Source: Costus lasius
Lineage: Eukaryota; Streptophyta; Magnoliopsida; Zingiberales; Costaceae
Direction: 5' to 3'
Assembly: GCA_027563935.2 (NCBI GenBank)
Contig: CM050454.1
Span: forward strand, 27,339,501-27,403,500
Length of the DNA stretch: 64,000 bases
The position numbers were made by a program, and so were the translations under genes. Numbering within the stretch: position 1 is the first letter of the stretch; each line of letters begins with the position of its first letter. The notes beneath the pieces were generated by a model that saw only the letters and a list, made by a program, of their open reading frames with translations, was not told where the DNA came from and searched no databases. This document shows positions 1-10,939 of this stretch, piece by piece.

Positions 1-1049
1 AAGATACAAGACTCAAGGCTCATAGGATCTTCAAATTCTAAGGTTTCTCTTAATGGTTTAGAATGAGGGTCTAAGTCAATTTCAAAAGGAGCTAACTTAG
101 GTTTAAAGTGTGGTTCATAAAGATCTATGGACTTGTGTTCAATTTGGCTCTCCAAGTCATCAATGATAAATGTTCCAAACTTAAGTTGTGTTATGCCTAA
201 TGGAGTCTCTATGGGCGATTGATTCTCACTTAAATTAATAATGGGTTCCTTAGTTGGAATAAATGTGGTAGACTCAAGTTGAGGCATGTTTTCTAAAGAA
301 CCTATGGGTATGAGCCCTAAAATTGAAGGTAATGGTACTTCATGATTTATCTCTTCAAATTTAGTGGTTTCATCAAGACATGGTTTAGGTTCTAAAGTAG
401 GCTCTAAAGTTGGGTTGAACTCTAGAGGATTAGGACTCTCTTGCTTAACTTGTAAGTGGGGCTTTCTTAATTTCTCCATTGATTGTTGCAACTTTTTCAT
501 ATGCTCCTTGAACTCTTGTTGCAACTTTTTAGTTTGCTCCCTTAACTCATCATAAGGGTGAATTATGTGTGGCATCCCTTTATGAATAAAACTATAACTC
601 CAAGGGTTGTGAAAATAATGTCCTTGATAATCATGCATGAATTCATTCCCTAATAAGATGTCAAATCCTTCTAAACTCATTACATCACACCAAATTTCAG
701 TTTTCATATTGCCTAATTGAATAGGAACTAAGCATTGAAAGTCAACTAAAGTTGAAGTGAAATCATCCCAAGTTATGCAATAAGGGTTAGGATTTTTTTC
801 TATGGTAAGGCCAAAATTTTCAAGGGATCTAGGAGATATGATATTGTACTTGACAAAATGATCAATAATAGTTTTACATTTAAAACCGTTGCACCAATTA
901 TGTGTAGTAAAACTATTAGGCCCATGTGTGAGAACCCTACATTTTTGTTTTATAGAACTATTAGGCCTATGTATAAGAGTCATATAGTGTTCCCTAATAG
1001 TTATTAATTCTGTTCTAGATATAACTTCCTGTTGAGTAAAATAACGCAT
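1..1049 (-). CDS. Degenerate retropepsin-like protein, partial (frame open at window edge)
   Basis: An uninterrupted frame of about 349 codons runs from ATG at 1049-1047 to the window edge, with a TAG upstream in frame. Residues about 37-145 align with the protease region of the G2 gypsy element in this same window: shared features are CNG-x2-C-K, a following IID, an IWCDV/IWCDI block and an LLG-x4-MHD block. The G2 active-site loop reads DGGSS, whereas here the Asp is followed by HFVK, so catalysis is unlikely. Residues about 168-195 contain two KKLQQ heptads and look like a coiled coil. The rest is acidic and Pro/Glu-rich. Long retention of an open frame without a catalytic loop suggests either a young element or a structural role (inference). 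What lies beyond base 1 is unknown. Confidence 0.6.
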   Translation of the reverse strand, partial: MRYFTQQEVISRTELITIREHYMTLIHRPNSSIKQKCRVLTHGPNSFTTHNWCNGFKCKTIIDHFVKYNIISPRSLENFGLTIEKNPNPYCITWDDFTSTLVDFQCLVPIQLGNMKTEIWCDVMSLEGFDILLGNEFMHDYQGHYFHNPWSYSFIHKGMPHIIHPYDELREQTKKLQQEFKEHMKKLQQSMEKLRKPHLQVKQESPNPLEFNPTLEPTLEPKPCLDETTKFEEINHEVPLPSILGLIPIGSLENMPQLESTTFIPTKEPIINLSENQSPIETPLGITQLKFGTFIIDDLESQIEHKSIDLYEPHFKPKLAPFEIDLDPHSKPLRETLEFEDPMSLESCI

Positions 1050-2340
1050 GATGATAAACAAGAAAATTAATGCTAGAAATGACTATTGTTTAAGTGCAGA
1101 AACTATAAACAAACCTAGCAATAAATCAGAATTGATTGCAGCAAGTTGATGACAACAAAACAAAATTGAGAAATCAAATGCAGAATTTCAGCATCAAATC
1201 AATACATCCAAGGTTGCACTTATAGGTGTTTTTAAACAGAAATACGTTGATGGTTTTCCTAGCTGCAATTTGATACAGATTATTGCAGTAAGCAGGTTGA
1301 AAATTTCAGCATATGGATGTGCAGAAAGTATGCTCATTGAAGATTGCAATTGGATTAAGAACAGAAACTAGGCTGAAAACAGGTTGGAAAATTCAGCATT
1401 CAAGTGCAGTTCAGATGGTAAATGCAACATTCAACAATGATTATGGTAAGTGCAGAATTTCGGAAGTTTTATAGCAGAATTTCAAATGCAATGATATTTG
1501 CAGGTATTGTAGCTAGTGAGAACTATGCTGGTTTTGTTCAAGTATGAAAGGTTGTTCAGTTGGTATTATCATGCTGGATAGTGTGCAGCAGAATTTCAGA
1601 ACATTCAAATGGTAACTACAGTAATAAGTTTCAGGTACAGTAAGATCAAATTCAGCTTGATGATGGTGTCAATGCAACAATGACTATAACTCTGTCTTCA
1701 GGTTAACACGCAGTACAAGTTCAATTAGTAATATGAAACAGCAAGCAGGATTTCAAATTTCACAGCTGTAATTCTCGGCAGTATGGAAAAATAACAAATT
1801 TCACAAAGGTCAGTCCTAGTAATAGGATAGCAGTTCGACAACAACAAACGATGACCTTAGCCTACTATCAGATGCTTGTATGACAGAACATCAGAAAACA
1901 CGTCAGAGAAAAGGCGAGACTGGTTCAGCAATGGTAAGCTACAGTAATTTCAGCTTTCAGGGGTAAACCGGCAAGCAAGAATCCAATACAGCAAAGAGTC
2001 ATTTCGAAAGCAAACCTCCAAGTGATTGTTCACAACGTATGACACTTGACACTTCACAAATACAGCAGTAAGGAAAACTCAGAAATCAAAGAGCAAACGT
2101 TTCAAAAAAAATCCAGTGAGGCAAAACAGTGAACAGCTATAGTGCAGATGTTGCGGGATTTATAAAACTGAGTGGAGCATCAGGAAAACACATGCAGAAT
2201 TTGAGGTGCATAGCAAAAATCCAGAAGTATTATGCAGTTCTATGCATAATTGTTCTCAATGATACCATTTTTTTTTTTTTTAATCAATAAAGAGAAAACC
2301 AGGGATCGGTGTGACCAGACAAGAGTTGGCCACAACCTGC
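1050..2340 (-). other. E1 leader, non-coding, with recurring CAGAATTTCAG-like motif
   Basis: No frame of useful length lies between the primer site and the retropepsin-like frame. The stretch carries many degenerate copies of GCAGAATTTCAG or AAATTTCAG, for example near 1189, 1301, 1452, 1484, 1590 and 2187, spaced irregularly. A run of 15 or so T (A on the element strand) lies near 2266-2281. It may be an old expanded repeat or a decayed gag region; no gag similarity can be read from it. Confidence 0.5.
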
Positions 2341-2354
2341 CTCTGATACCAAAC
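2341..2354 (-). promoter_or_regulatory. E1 primer binding site (initiator-Met tRNA type)
   Basis: On the minus strand this reads GTTTGGTATCAGAG, directly after the LTR end CATCA. TGGTATCAGAG is complementary to the 3' end of plant initiator-Met tRNA, the usual minus-strand primer of copia and gypsy elements. Confidence 0.85.
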
Positions 2355-3977
2355 TGATGTGGGGTGTAGATACGTGATGTGCAAACCAGAAAGAAAGTAA
2401 TTAAATCCTAAAATTACAATAAGCAGCCATAATTCCAAGCAGTAAAGATAATCAGATACTTAGCTGATCTGAGGAATCTGGATTCAGTCTAACTGATCAG
2501 AATAATAGAGGAAGATCAGGTCTTGTTATTGGGTCCAATGATCAGAGCGCGTTCTTCCCCATCGTAGAAAAATCAGGTACATCAGGATCACCCAGCACGT
2601 TAATTATCTGCATTACAAAACGCTAATCAAGTTTAAGATTGGGTAAGGAAATAAACAGTTACAGGTGGATGGACTGTGTCCTCGTGAAGCAGCGGAGGAT
2701 CGGGCGCATGAACTGGTCGACGTTGGTGGTTGCAGAGGCGTGGGGAAGGGTGGCTCGAGGCTGTAGGGACGCATTCCGGCGTGATGGCCGGCCGGCGGTG
2801 GCGTCTGGGTGCTAGGAGAAGGGCGGCGTCAACAATGCCTTATTTATGGCGGAAACAGGGGAGGACACGGGATGGGGCAGAGGCTGCCAGCGCTCGTCGG
2901 AGACGGTCTGAACTCCCAACCTGCTACAACTGGAAGATCCTCAGGCCACGGCGAACTCGTGGCCGGAGTTTGGGGTCGAACGGGGGCTTGTCGGAGGAGA
3001 TCGACGGCGATCAGTGGTGAAGGGCGGAAACAGGGGCGTGAGCTGAGGGGTCACCGGAAATCTTCCGATTCCGGCGATCCAGACGTCGGATGGGGCGATC
3101 CTGCCGGTTGTGGGTTCGACCTGAAAGGGAGGATGTGTGGCTGGAGTTTGAGGACGATCCGTCGGCCGGATCGTCGCCGGCGGTGAGGCGAATGGAGAGT
3201 TCCAGGCTGGATTCGGCGGGAAGCAGGGGAGTTTTGCGACAGCGGCGGAAGCTTGTTTAAACGAGGAAGAGGTGGAGAAGAGTGGCGTTCAGCTGGAGAA
3301 AAGGGAGAGGAGAGGTGCTCGGCACCTAGAGGAAGAGAGGGGAGAAGGAGACATCCGACAAACGGAGGAAAACTATTTCCATTGATTTCAACTTCAATTC
3401 GCATGCTTACAAAAAGGAGATACTCTTTTATACAGAGGGGCTGGTAATAATGCCGTTGCCCCTTTCTTCATCTTCACGCCAGCTGCAACGGGCAGCTTTT
3501 CTCTTCGCCTGCTGGAGATTGGTGGCTTTGCTGGCGCGTGGAGCTTGATAGAGATGTGCTTGAATGTTGCTGGCACAAGGTTGACTTCATGTGGACGTTG
3601 TGGGTGCAGCCCAGATTTTGCAGGAATTTGTTTGAATAGATGCAGCTGATGATAATTGCTTGGCATGCATTATTGGTAAATGCAATTGGTGGTGGCATTT
3701 GATTTGATGATGAGGTTGATTGCGTATTCGGCCTTTCTCCTTGGGCTGAATTCTTCTTTGACTTGGCTGAATTCTTCTTTGACTTGAACTAGCTTGAGCT
3801 TAGGAGATGTGACTGTAGCCATTGGACCTCATATTGTCATGGCAAAATAAGATGGATTAGTGCCTCTATAAACATAATTGTTGACTAAGTCTATGAATAA
3901 TCAAGATTTACAATAATTATGCAAAAATTGACTAAGTCAAAATTAGATCAAATATCATGTGATATGCTCCTGCATCA
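2355..3977 (-). repeat. E1 5' LTR (1623 bp)
   Basis: Bounded by TGATG at 2355 and CATCA ending at 3977, a perfect 5-bp terminal inverted repeat, with the primer site on one side and copia pol on the other. The block about 2690-3370 is clearly GC-rich compared with the AT-rich flanks. On the minus strand it lies just downstream of a TATA box, so it would form the start of the transcript. Short open frames in this block look incidental. The partner LTR is outside the window. Confidence 0.75.
3425..3432 (-). promoter_or_regulatory. E1 LTR TATA box
   Basis: The minus strand reads TATAAAAG here, about 545 bases into the LTR counted from its upstream end. This is a normal place for the U3 promoter and supports minus-strand orientation. 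Transcription would start around 3395-3400. Confidence 0.55.
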
Positions 3978-4702
3978 GTCAGTCTCCACAAACACAGACT
4001 GAGAAAGATGAAATGGACAATACGCCTTATGCTTCGGCTATTGGATCCATTATGTATGCGATGTTGTGTACTCGCCCAGACGTTGCTTACGGGTTAAGCG
4101 TGACCAGTCGTTTCCAAAGTAATCCAGGTCAGGCACACTGGATTGCAGTCAAGAACATTTTAAAATATCTGCGGAGGACCAAAGATATGTTCTTGATATA
4201 TGGTGGTCAGGAAGAACTCAGTATTGAAGGATATACTGACGCTTCGTTCCAGTCTGACCAGGATGATTTCCGATCGCAATCAGGCTATGTTTTTAGCTTG
4301 AATGGAGGAGCAGTGGTGTGGAAGAGTTTCAAACAGACAACTGTTGCTGATTCCACAACAGAAGCCGAGTATGTTGCAGCCTCGGAAGCATCCAAGGAGG
4401 CAGTGTGGATTCGTAAGTTCGTGAGAGAACTTGGTGTTGTTCCTTCGAGTGCAGATCCTTTGGTTATCTTCTGTGATAACACTGGAGCAATCGCACAAGC
4501 AAAGGAACCACGGTCGCACCAGAAGTCCAAGCACATACAGAGACGGTTTCATTTGATCAGGGAGATCATAGATCGTGGCGAGATCAAAATCTGCAAGGTT
4601 CATACAGATGACAATCTGGCAGACCCGCTTACCAAGCCTCTGGCGCAGCAGAAGCTTGAGAAGCACTGTAATAATATGGGTTTGAGATTTCTCAACCATT
4701 AG
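3978..4702 (+). pseudogene. C0 copia pol, RNase H end
   Basis: This is the RNase H domain of a copia polyprotein, which removes the RNA strand during reverse transcription. Catalytic acidic residues are visible in YTDASF, STTEAEY and IFCDNTGA, and the frame ends in RFLNH-stop like the other copies here. About 240 residues are open without a stop. The apparent start upstream (3959) lies in the E1 LTR and is an artefact of the junction. The upstream gag, protease, integrase and RT parts are cut off by E1. Confidence 0.85.
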
Positions 4703-4707
4703 ATTAA

Positions 4708-4722
4708 GTGCAAGTGGGAGAT
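4708..4722 (+). promoter_or_regulatory. C0 polypurine tract
   Basis: GTGCAAGTGGGAGAT lies directly before the LTR TGTTGG start and is identical in C1, C3 and C4. It would prime plus-strand DNA synthesis. Confidence 0.75.
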
Positions 4723-6394
4723 TGTTGGGGTATGCCCTTAAGCCTAATGTTTGAGGCCTTGGGAATGTATCAGTATCATGTAATAAACTGTTATGTTTAT
4801 AAAGGCATGGTTATTATTCAGTTAGCTACATTGTCTGCTGCAATATATGTTCTTCTGAATAATGTCTCAAAGCTGTTCAGCTAGGCTGACAGGCTATAAT
4901 GTCCTTAGTCGATGTATCTTGGTGAACATGAGACAGCCTTGATATGGTTAAGACTAATATGTGTTCTAGTCTTATAGGATGCTTCGAGCATGGAATAAGA
5001 TGTAGACTCATGGGTACATTGGATGTACTGGACAGACCCTACTAGGATGTTCAATTGTTTGTCGCAATGTGAATAATCTTTGAATATGACAAGTGGCACA
5101 TTTCCTCTGACTTGAGATCACTTGTGTTTTCTAAATGATGATTGTCATTGTTTTGAGGTAGTTCAATATCATTTGAAACACAATGGTTATAGACTATCTT
5201 GGATAATGAGCTTGAGTCATGTTAGGGCACTAGTGATAGACATAGGATTGCCGTCTCCTTGTTTAAGGAGTGTGATGTTCTAAAGGGGCCCCCTGGATGA
5301 GATGATTGAGAAAAGTGTATGGCCATACCTAGGTGACTGTGTTCATCTGATCTAATCATGCTCATCATATTGGAGCTACAAGCTTGACACGCTTGTCCAA
5401 TAAGAACATCCAGTGGCAAAGGAAACATGTATGCCTAGTGATGTGGATTCACACTTGTGCTGTGTTTTGGGTGTAGTCTTGGAAGACTCTTTCCTTTATA
5501 TCGGGAGACAGTGATGTGTTGCTAGATACCCCTCACTGATCGTGATAACGTGAGTTATCGTTACCGACATTTAAAGGAAACCCTCAGGGTCGCACAATTT
5601 GATGATATGGCTTACTTAAGTCAGATCGAGTGGACTGAATTGTTCGGGTTCAGTTTAAAGGGATTTAATCTCTGATTGTGAGTGAGATCTGGTCTGATCA
5701 TGTTTGATTGATTAGGGCTTGAGATCGGTAAGCTTCGATTGAGAGATTGGATGCTAGATCGATGAGATCAGGAGCATCAGGAGATCAACGGTCAGATCTG
5801 AGCCTTAGGGTTTATTTGAGATCTGGACTTGATTGCTTGGCTTAATTGGTCTCTGGACCAAACCAATTTGAACCGGCTCGTTTAATGAGCGCATGGTTCA
5901 AGGGGAGAGGAGTTGGCGACATGTTCACTTGGCGTGAACGTTGGAGCGAAGTGTGGTGGCTATTTTTAGTAACCACGATCTCCACTTGGAGATGTTGTTC
6001 ACGACCGAATAGAGTGCTCTCTATTCTCGCCTCTCGCCCATAATCCTCTTGACGCTTTCGTGTGTGGCGACACCTTGAAGGTAGAGGAGGATTCGGCCAA
6101 GAGAAGGACATCTCATCTTTCCCTTTCACTCGACAAGGACCTCTTGGAACCTTGCTAGCACAAGGAGCACCAAGGGAGGAATCAACATCATCTTGTGTGT
6201 GACGATTTGGAGGAGAGCTCTCTTGTTCTCTTGCTTCCAAGGCGCCTTCCATTATATGGCTTCGGTATGAATTCATTTCATGCTTTAAAGTTGATCATAA
6301 TACATGCTATGCGATTTTGAAAGCCCTAGATTCCGCTAGAATGTTATTGCGCCTCCTATTAGGGTTTTCGCCCCCCTTGTGTAGGGGACCTTCA
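4723..6394 (+). repeat. C0 3' LTR, copia subfamily A (1672 bp)
   Basis: Starts TGTTGGGGTATGCCC and ends GGGGACCTTCA. The LTR family has two conserved inverted repeats: GTATGGCCATAC (5317-5328) and GATAAC-GTGA-GTTATC (5544-5559). TATA-like candidates are TTTATAAAGG near 4797 and CTTTATATC near 5493; I cannot decide which is used. Small frames on either strand recur in every LTR copy and are shadows. Confidence 0.9.
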
Positions 6395-8211
6395 CCAACC
6401 ACTTAGTTAACCTAGTTGTCCAGCATATTCAATAGTGACCATTATGGTCCAACCCGGCTTTGGCCTAAGCACTGGGAGAAGCCTGCAAATCACATGCAAC
6501 ATATAGATGGACAGTGAGTAGACTCAAGAGGTAATCACCACCTGGTCAGGATGTGATACATTGATCTACACCACCCCATAATCACAAAAATCTAAGCGTC
6601 TAAGAGTGACGACATCAAGAGGTGGCCCCTGTCCGACCAAGACATGGCACTTTGCGTCTTATATCACTCGTTCTCCCAAAGGGTTCCTTAACTGGACAAC
6701 ACCAGACACATCTTATATCTCATTTCACAAAAGTGGACTCCTAAGTGTCAACTAGACTCTAGGATAGTCATTTTTATCACAATAATCACATCAGGCAGGC
6801 TGAACAACAACCCCCTTATCACAATAATCACATCAGGCAGGCTGAACAACAACCCCCTCACATATCACAATACAGGGCTGAAATCTCCAACCCTTAACAT
6901 ATCACATATAGACTATCCCCTTGAGTACACAGTTACACTTAGCCTTAGTCCTATCCATTCCATGACCACAACACATAATATTTGAGTTCACATAACCACA
7001 TAATATTCGAAAATCACATAACCACATAATATTCAAAAAAATCACATAATCACATAATATTCAAAAATCACATAACCACATAATATTCAAAAAAATCACA
7101 TAATTCACATAGTAGTGTAGTCCTTAGGTTTCATGCTGATTAGTTCAGTCTAACCTTGCTAAGTTATCACCCAAGTTTCTCAAACAAAGATTCATGGTCA
7201 TAGATAAATAAACATGAATATTATTAGCATTTATTAGGGCTATTAGGGCATCCAAAAAATCAACATAAGATTAAAATTCATCTTCTTACAATCTAATTCA
7301 CAAAACATCACATGTAGCCCACGGTTTCAAGCATATTATATACTTAAAATTTAAACCCTAGTTAACAAGAATTCCATGCTCAAAAATCACTAATTTAAAG
7401 CCACTCAAATTCCATATAAAAATATCATAAATTCGGTTTTTAACATGGTGAAGGTATCGGTTTTAGCATGATAAAATTTCCAACAAGCAAATGTATCATC
7501 TAACACATCATCTAACACAAACAATTAGATAGAAATCGAATAGACACCCCACTCACCTTGAACCGTGAACAACAAGATGAAAAAAACTCCACAACAATTC
7601 GTCTAAGGCTTTGAAATGATCCTAGGAAGACGCCAACAATGGAAGAGAAACGCCACCACTCACTCAAGAACGCCGGCCAAGGAAAAAGGAAGAAGAAAAT
7701 CGTCCAAGCCTTCAAGAATCGCCAACTTCTTCAAGCCGTCGCCCAAGGTTTCTTCCAAGCCAAAAAAAATGCCAACTTCTTTACCCTAGTCGCTAAACCC
7801 ACTTAAAATTTCGGTTTTGTTTAATTCAAATAGGGTTTAACCCATTTAACTAATAAATTCGAATTTTAAACCCAATTAGTGCAAACCCAATAACCCATTA
7901 ATTTAACCATTAACTAACAATTTAACCATTCACTTAAACGAAAATTCAATAAGGATTTAATTTACCTCCAATAAGGTCTATTTAATTAATTACAAATTAA
8001 CAATCAATAAATTCTAATTAATTAATTACAAATTAAAAATCAACAAACTCAAATCAATTAATTACAAATTAACAATCAATAAGCTAGTTAATTAATATCC
8101 AATAAGCTAGTTAATTAACCTTCAATACTGCTTAACGTAATATCCACAGTCAATGATTTTATTTAAATCAAAAATAATACTTACCAGGACTTAAGATCCT
8201 TGGATCTTACA
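6395..8211 (+). repeat. T0: 3' part of a Del/Tekay-like LTR
   Basis: It aligns with the right two thirds of solo LTR T1 (from about 12740) and ends in the same GGATCTTACA terminus. Its first 880 or so bases are missing at the C0 junction. It contains one copy of a 78-bp unit that is tandemly repeated in T1, a two-fold repeat around CAGGCAGGCTGAACAACAA (6785-6860), and AT-rich CACATAATATTCAAAA repeats (6980-7110). Orientation follows T1 and is inferred. No coding sequence is seen. Confidence 0.75.
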
Positions 8212-8714
8212 CAATGTCTTGAATAGGCTATGGCCTCATCATCTTTACTATTTTCCATATCTGCAAAAGCATGCCTGTAATGTTTTATGTTCTTGTTATC
8301 ACTATAGGATTGCATGCCTGTAATGTTAGACAAAGATAAAACTAAGAGGATGAGACCTCAAAAACGCTCAATCGAAAATATCAAGTCTAGATAGCCGTCT
8401 AACTCATAGTTCTCATCAAGCTATCAATCAATGGTGTTGTGCACTGTTTCCCACCCTTGTGGGATACGCCCACTTATCTTTAGAAGGCGCGTGGTGGTAA
8501 TGGTTTCCCCAATCCAGTTTTAACCTGGATGAGCCTTCGTAAAGAAACTCGTTGGCCCTGGGCATAACAGTTGGAATAGACTTGACTAGTTTTTCACATG
8601 TGGTGACTACATGAAGGAACTTTGATGGAGTCATGAAAGCTTATGGGTGCTACCAACTCCCCTAAAAGACACCTGGGAAGCCTCTCCAGAGCCTGAGGAA
8701 GAAACCCAACAAAT
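8212..8714 (+). other. D2: leader fragment of a second copia family
   Basis: About 450 bases match, in reverse orientation, the leader of element D (about 16870-17290), and share layout with the C1/C4 leaders: a tract with CTATAGGATTGCATG, then a hairpin near GTTGTGCAC, then a Lys/Ala-poor non-coding run. The hairpin CCCAC-CCTT-GTGGG is at 8450-8463. No LTR or coding part of D2 remains. The left end is T0, the right end is the LTR of D. Confidence 0.6.
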
Positions 8715-10939
8715 TGATGGGAATCCCTGTGCCAATTTTAAAATTTTAATAACAGCGGAAGCGTTGGCCCGAAATAGGATTACCCTAAGAGCCAAGATCC
8801 CTTACAAGTGATCCACCGGATGTGTCAGAGTAATATACCTTTATTCGCATAATTCAAGGGGCAGATGATGACGAAGAAGAGGCGCACAAGTGTCCGCCCT
8901 CTACAATCATGCACACATGGACTGCTTGAGATCTTCTTCACTCCGCGCCTAGTGCTTGCCTTCGGGAGGAAGATCCTGTTGCCTATGTTGCTGCCGTCTT
9001 TGCTTGCGCCATCTCCAAGATGCACCAAAGAGGTGTTCAAGGGAGAATATTGACCACAAGGAGAGGGAAGCTCTACAACTTGTCTCAATCTCTTGTCTAG
9101 CCACTTTTCCTCATGGCATGCGCCACCATGAAGATGCGCCCATGTGGAAGATCTCCTTCTCCATCAACGTAAGCACCAATCGCCCCAAAGAGAATCACTA
9201 ACATGATGAGAAGAGATATTGTAAACTCTTCTTCTTCTTCTTCCTTTAGCATATGCACCAACTTCATGCAAGTTGCACCCATGGTATGAAGATGCCCTTC
9301 CACATGCGCCAATCCACTATAGGGACTCACCATTAGGGAAGCAAGAAGACTCCAAGCCTTCTCTTGTGATCTTTGAAGAAGAAGACACCATCTCCACCAT
9401 GTGGGCGCCACTCCTTCTTTGGAGGCACCATGGAGAGGAAGATACCATCTCCTCTTGCGCCAATCCCACTTAGAATAGATTATCAAGAAAGGAAGAAGGC
9501 TCCAACCCTTTTTCTTGCATCCATAGTGGAAGAACATGGCACATCCACCTTGGGGCGCATGTTCTTGCATGGTGTCGCCATGGGGAAGAAGAAGAGGCGT
9601 CTTGGCGGCTAGGTTAGAGAGTTATGTGATGATTTTGGCTAGGGCTCTATTTAATTACGAATTTTCATAATTAATAAGCACCTAGATCCATTAATGCTTA
9701 ATGGATGCGGATCTGCAACTTAAGTGATGAATATATTTAATATAAATATTCACTTAAGTTGCGCATGGCCCCCATGACTTAAGTTGTGAATAAAATGAAT
9801 ATTTATATTCATTTTAGCGCTTAAGTCGTGGGCCCTCATGTTACATTTAAATCAATCGCAAAAAGCCTCCAAACAAAACTAGAGCTTAAACCCAATATTT
9901 GACTACTCAACTAAATCTAGTCCATCGAGGTCAAACGTGGTCACCCGAAGGTCAACTGGGGCCAACTGAAGTCAAAACGTAACATCATCCCAAAAGACCA
10001 TCTCCAACTCATCAGATGCATCTCTGATGCATCGGACTCCCAAACTGACTCAAATCAACTAAATGACTCGATTATAGGCAACTCGATCAATACGAGATCT
10101 CGAGTGTCTAGGTGTGCGACTCTGTAGGTTCCTCAGACGTTGGCATTGATAACCTCACATCATCACAAGCAATGAGTGGCACCTAACAGTACATCATTGC
10201 TACCCAAGTCCTCAGAATGGAGTCATCATCAATATCCCCTAAAACTGCGACAAGATATATGTATACTCTGGTCCTTTTGCCAGGCTGATCGTCCAAGTTA
10301 GACAAGTGTGTCACACTTGTTAATTCCAACATCAATAGTCATGACTCTATTCAAGCTTAACCTGGGTGTGGCCACACACTTTTATTCATGCACCATGTAG
10401 GGGCCCATGGACATCAAACTTCCCCGCAAGGAAGGGGCAAATCCTCTTTTGGTACATTGAATCTCTTCAATGGCTCAAGATATACCCAATGACAACTATT
10501 ATGACTCCCCTGTTACGCGGAGTGTTATGTTGTATCAAAGTACATCCCTTACCATATAGAGATATCAATGCCCTTAAGTCAAGGACGAGTAAATCTCTGT
10601 CATTGTGAGATTTCACCTGTGACACCAAGTCAAATCCTCACAGCGGGTCGATCCAGTATATCTCCCTTGATATACCCATATGCCTGCGTTAACAACCCGT
10701 GCTCAACCAGCGCATATACCAATCTTAAGTGCATCACAATTGTCCCTCATCCACTATGACACTTGACCGGGGATTATTCTTTGAGACTAGATAAAATCTA
10801 TCTCCAAGGACATTGTATATGCAAATGTACATATGACGCAAATATACAAAAGGCATAACAACGACTATGCCAGGATCTATACCACAAATAAATGTGACAC
10901 ATATCGGACCAGCCATAGGTCCTTGGGCATATACCAACA
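8715..10939 (-). repeat. D 3' LTR (about 2225 bp), copia family D
   Basis: On the minus strand it starts TGTTGGTATATGCCC (right end 10939), directly after a purine tract AAGTGGGAGAT, and ends CCCATCA (8715). The start resembles that of the subfamily A LTRs, but the rest has diverged strongly. Frames inside it, such as the His/Trp-rich ones near 9097-9570, are not supported as genes. The left border is less certain than the right because no primer site or partner LTR is available to confirm it. Confidence 0.6.

Larger units (their letters stand above)
1..3977 (-). mobile_element. E1: partial gypsy-type LTR element (5' LTR, leader, start of coding region)
   Basis: Reading on the minus strand, the order is 5' LTR (3977 to 2355), primer binding site, a leader of about 1.3 kb, then an open frame that leaves the window at base 1. 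The LTR ends are TGATG and CATCA. The bases after the right end (3978-3982, GTCAG) continue directly into copia pol sequence, so E1 inserted into copia C0; GTCAG would be the TSD, but its partner lies outside the window. The first visible frame begins with a protease-like domain and has no gag or zinc knuckle before it. I therefore infer a non-autonomous or rearranged gypsy relative. Confidence 0.75.
3978..6394 (+). mobile_element. C0: 5'-interrupted copia fragment (pol 3' end plus 3' LTR)
   Basis: This holds the end of copia pol, a polypurine tract and a full 3' LTR. Homology to C1 and C4 begins exactly at the E1 boundary, inside pol between reverse transcriptase and RNase H. The remainder of C0 should lie left of the window beyond E1. 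On the right it joins a Del/Tekay-like LTR (T0); CCAAC at 6395-6399 would be its TSD. Confidence 0.85.

Noticed and set aside
2730..3404. Several overlapping open frames on both strands as possible host gene exons
   Set aside because: They lie wholly inside the E1 LTR, overlap one another, have no recognisable domain, and owe their length to high GC content.
4905..5428. Small recurring frames in each copia LTR (for example about 64-68 codons on the minus strand) as a conserved gene
   Set aside because: They recur only because the LTR recurs, lie antisense to the element, and carry no domain.
9097..9612. Possible genes in the D LTR (His/Trp- and Lys-rich frames)
   Set aside because: Overlapping frames on opposite strands in a decayed LTR, with no motif and low-complexity composition.
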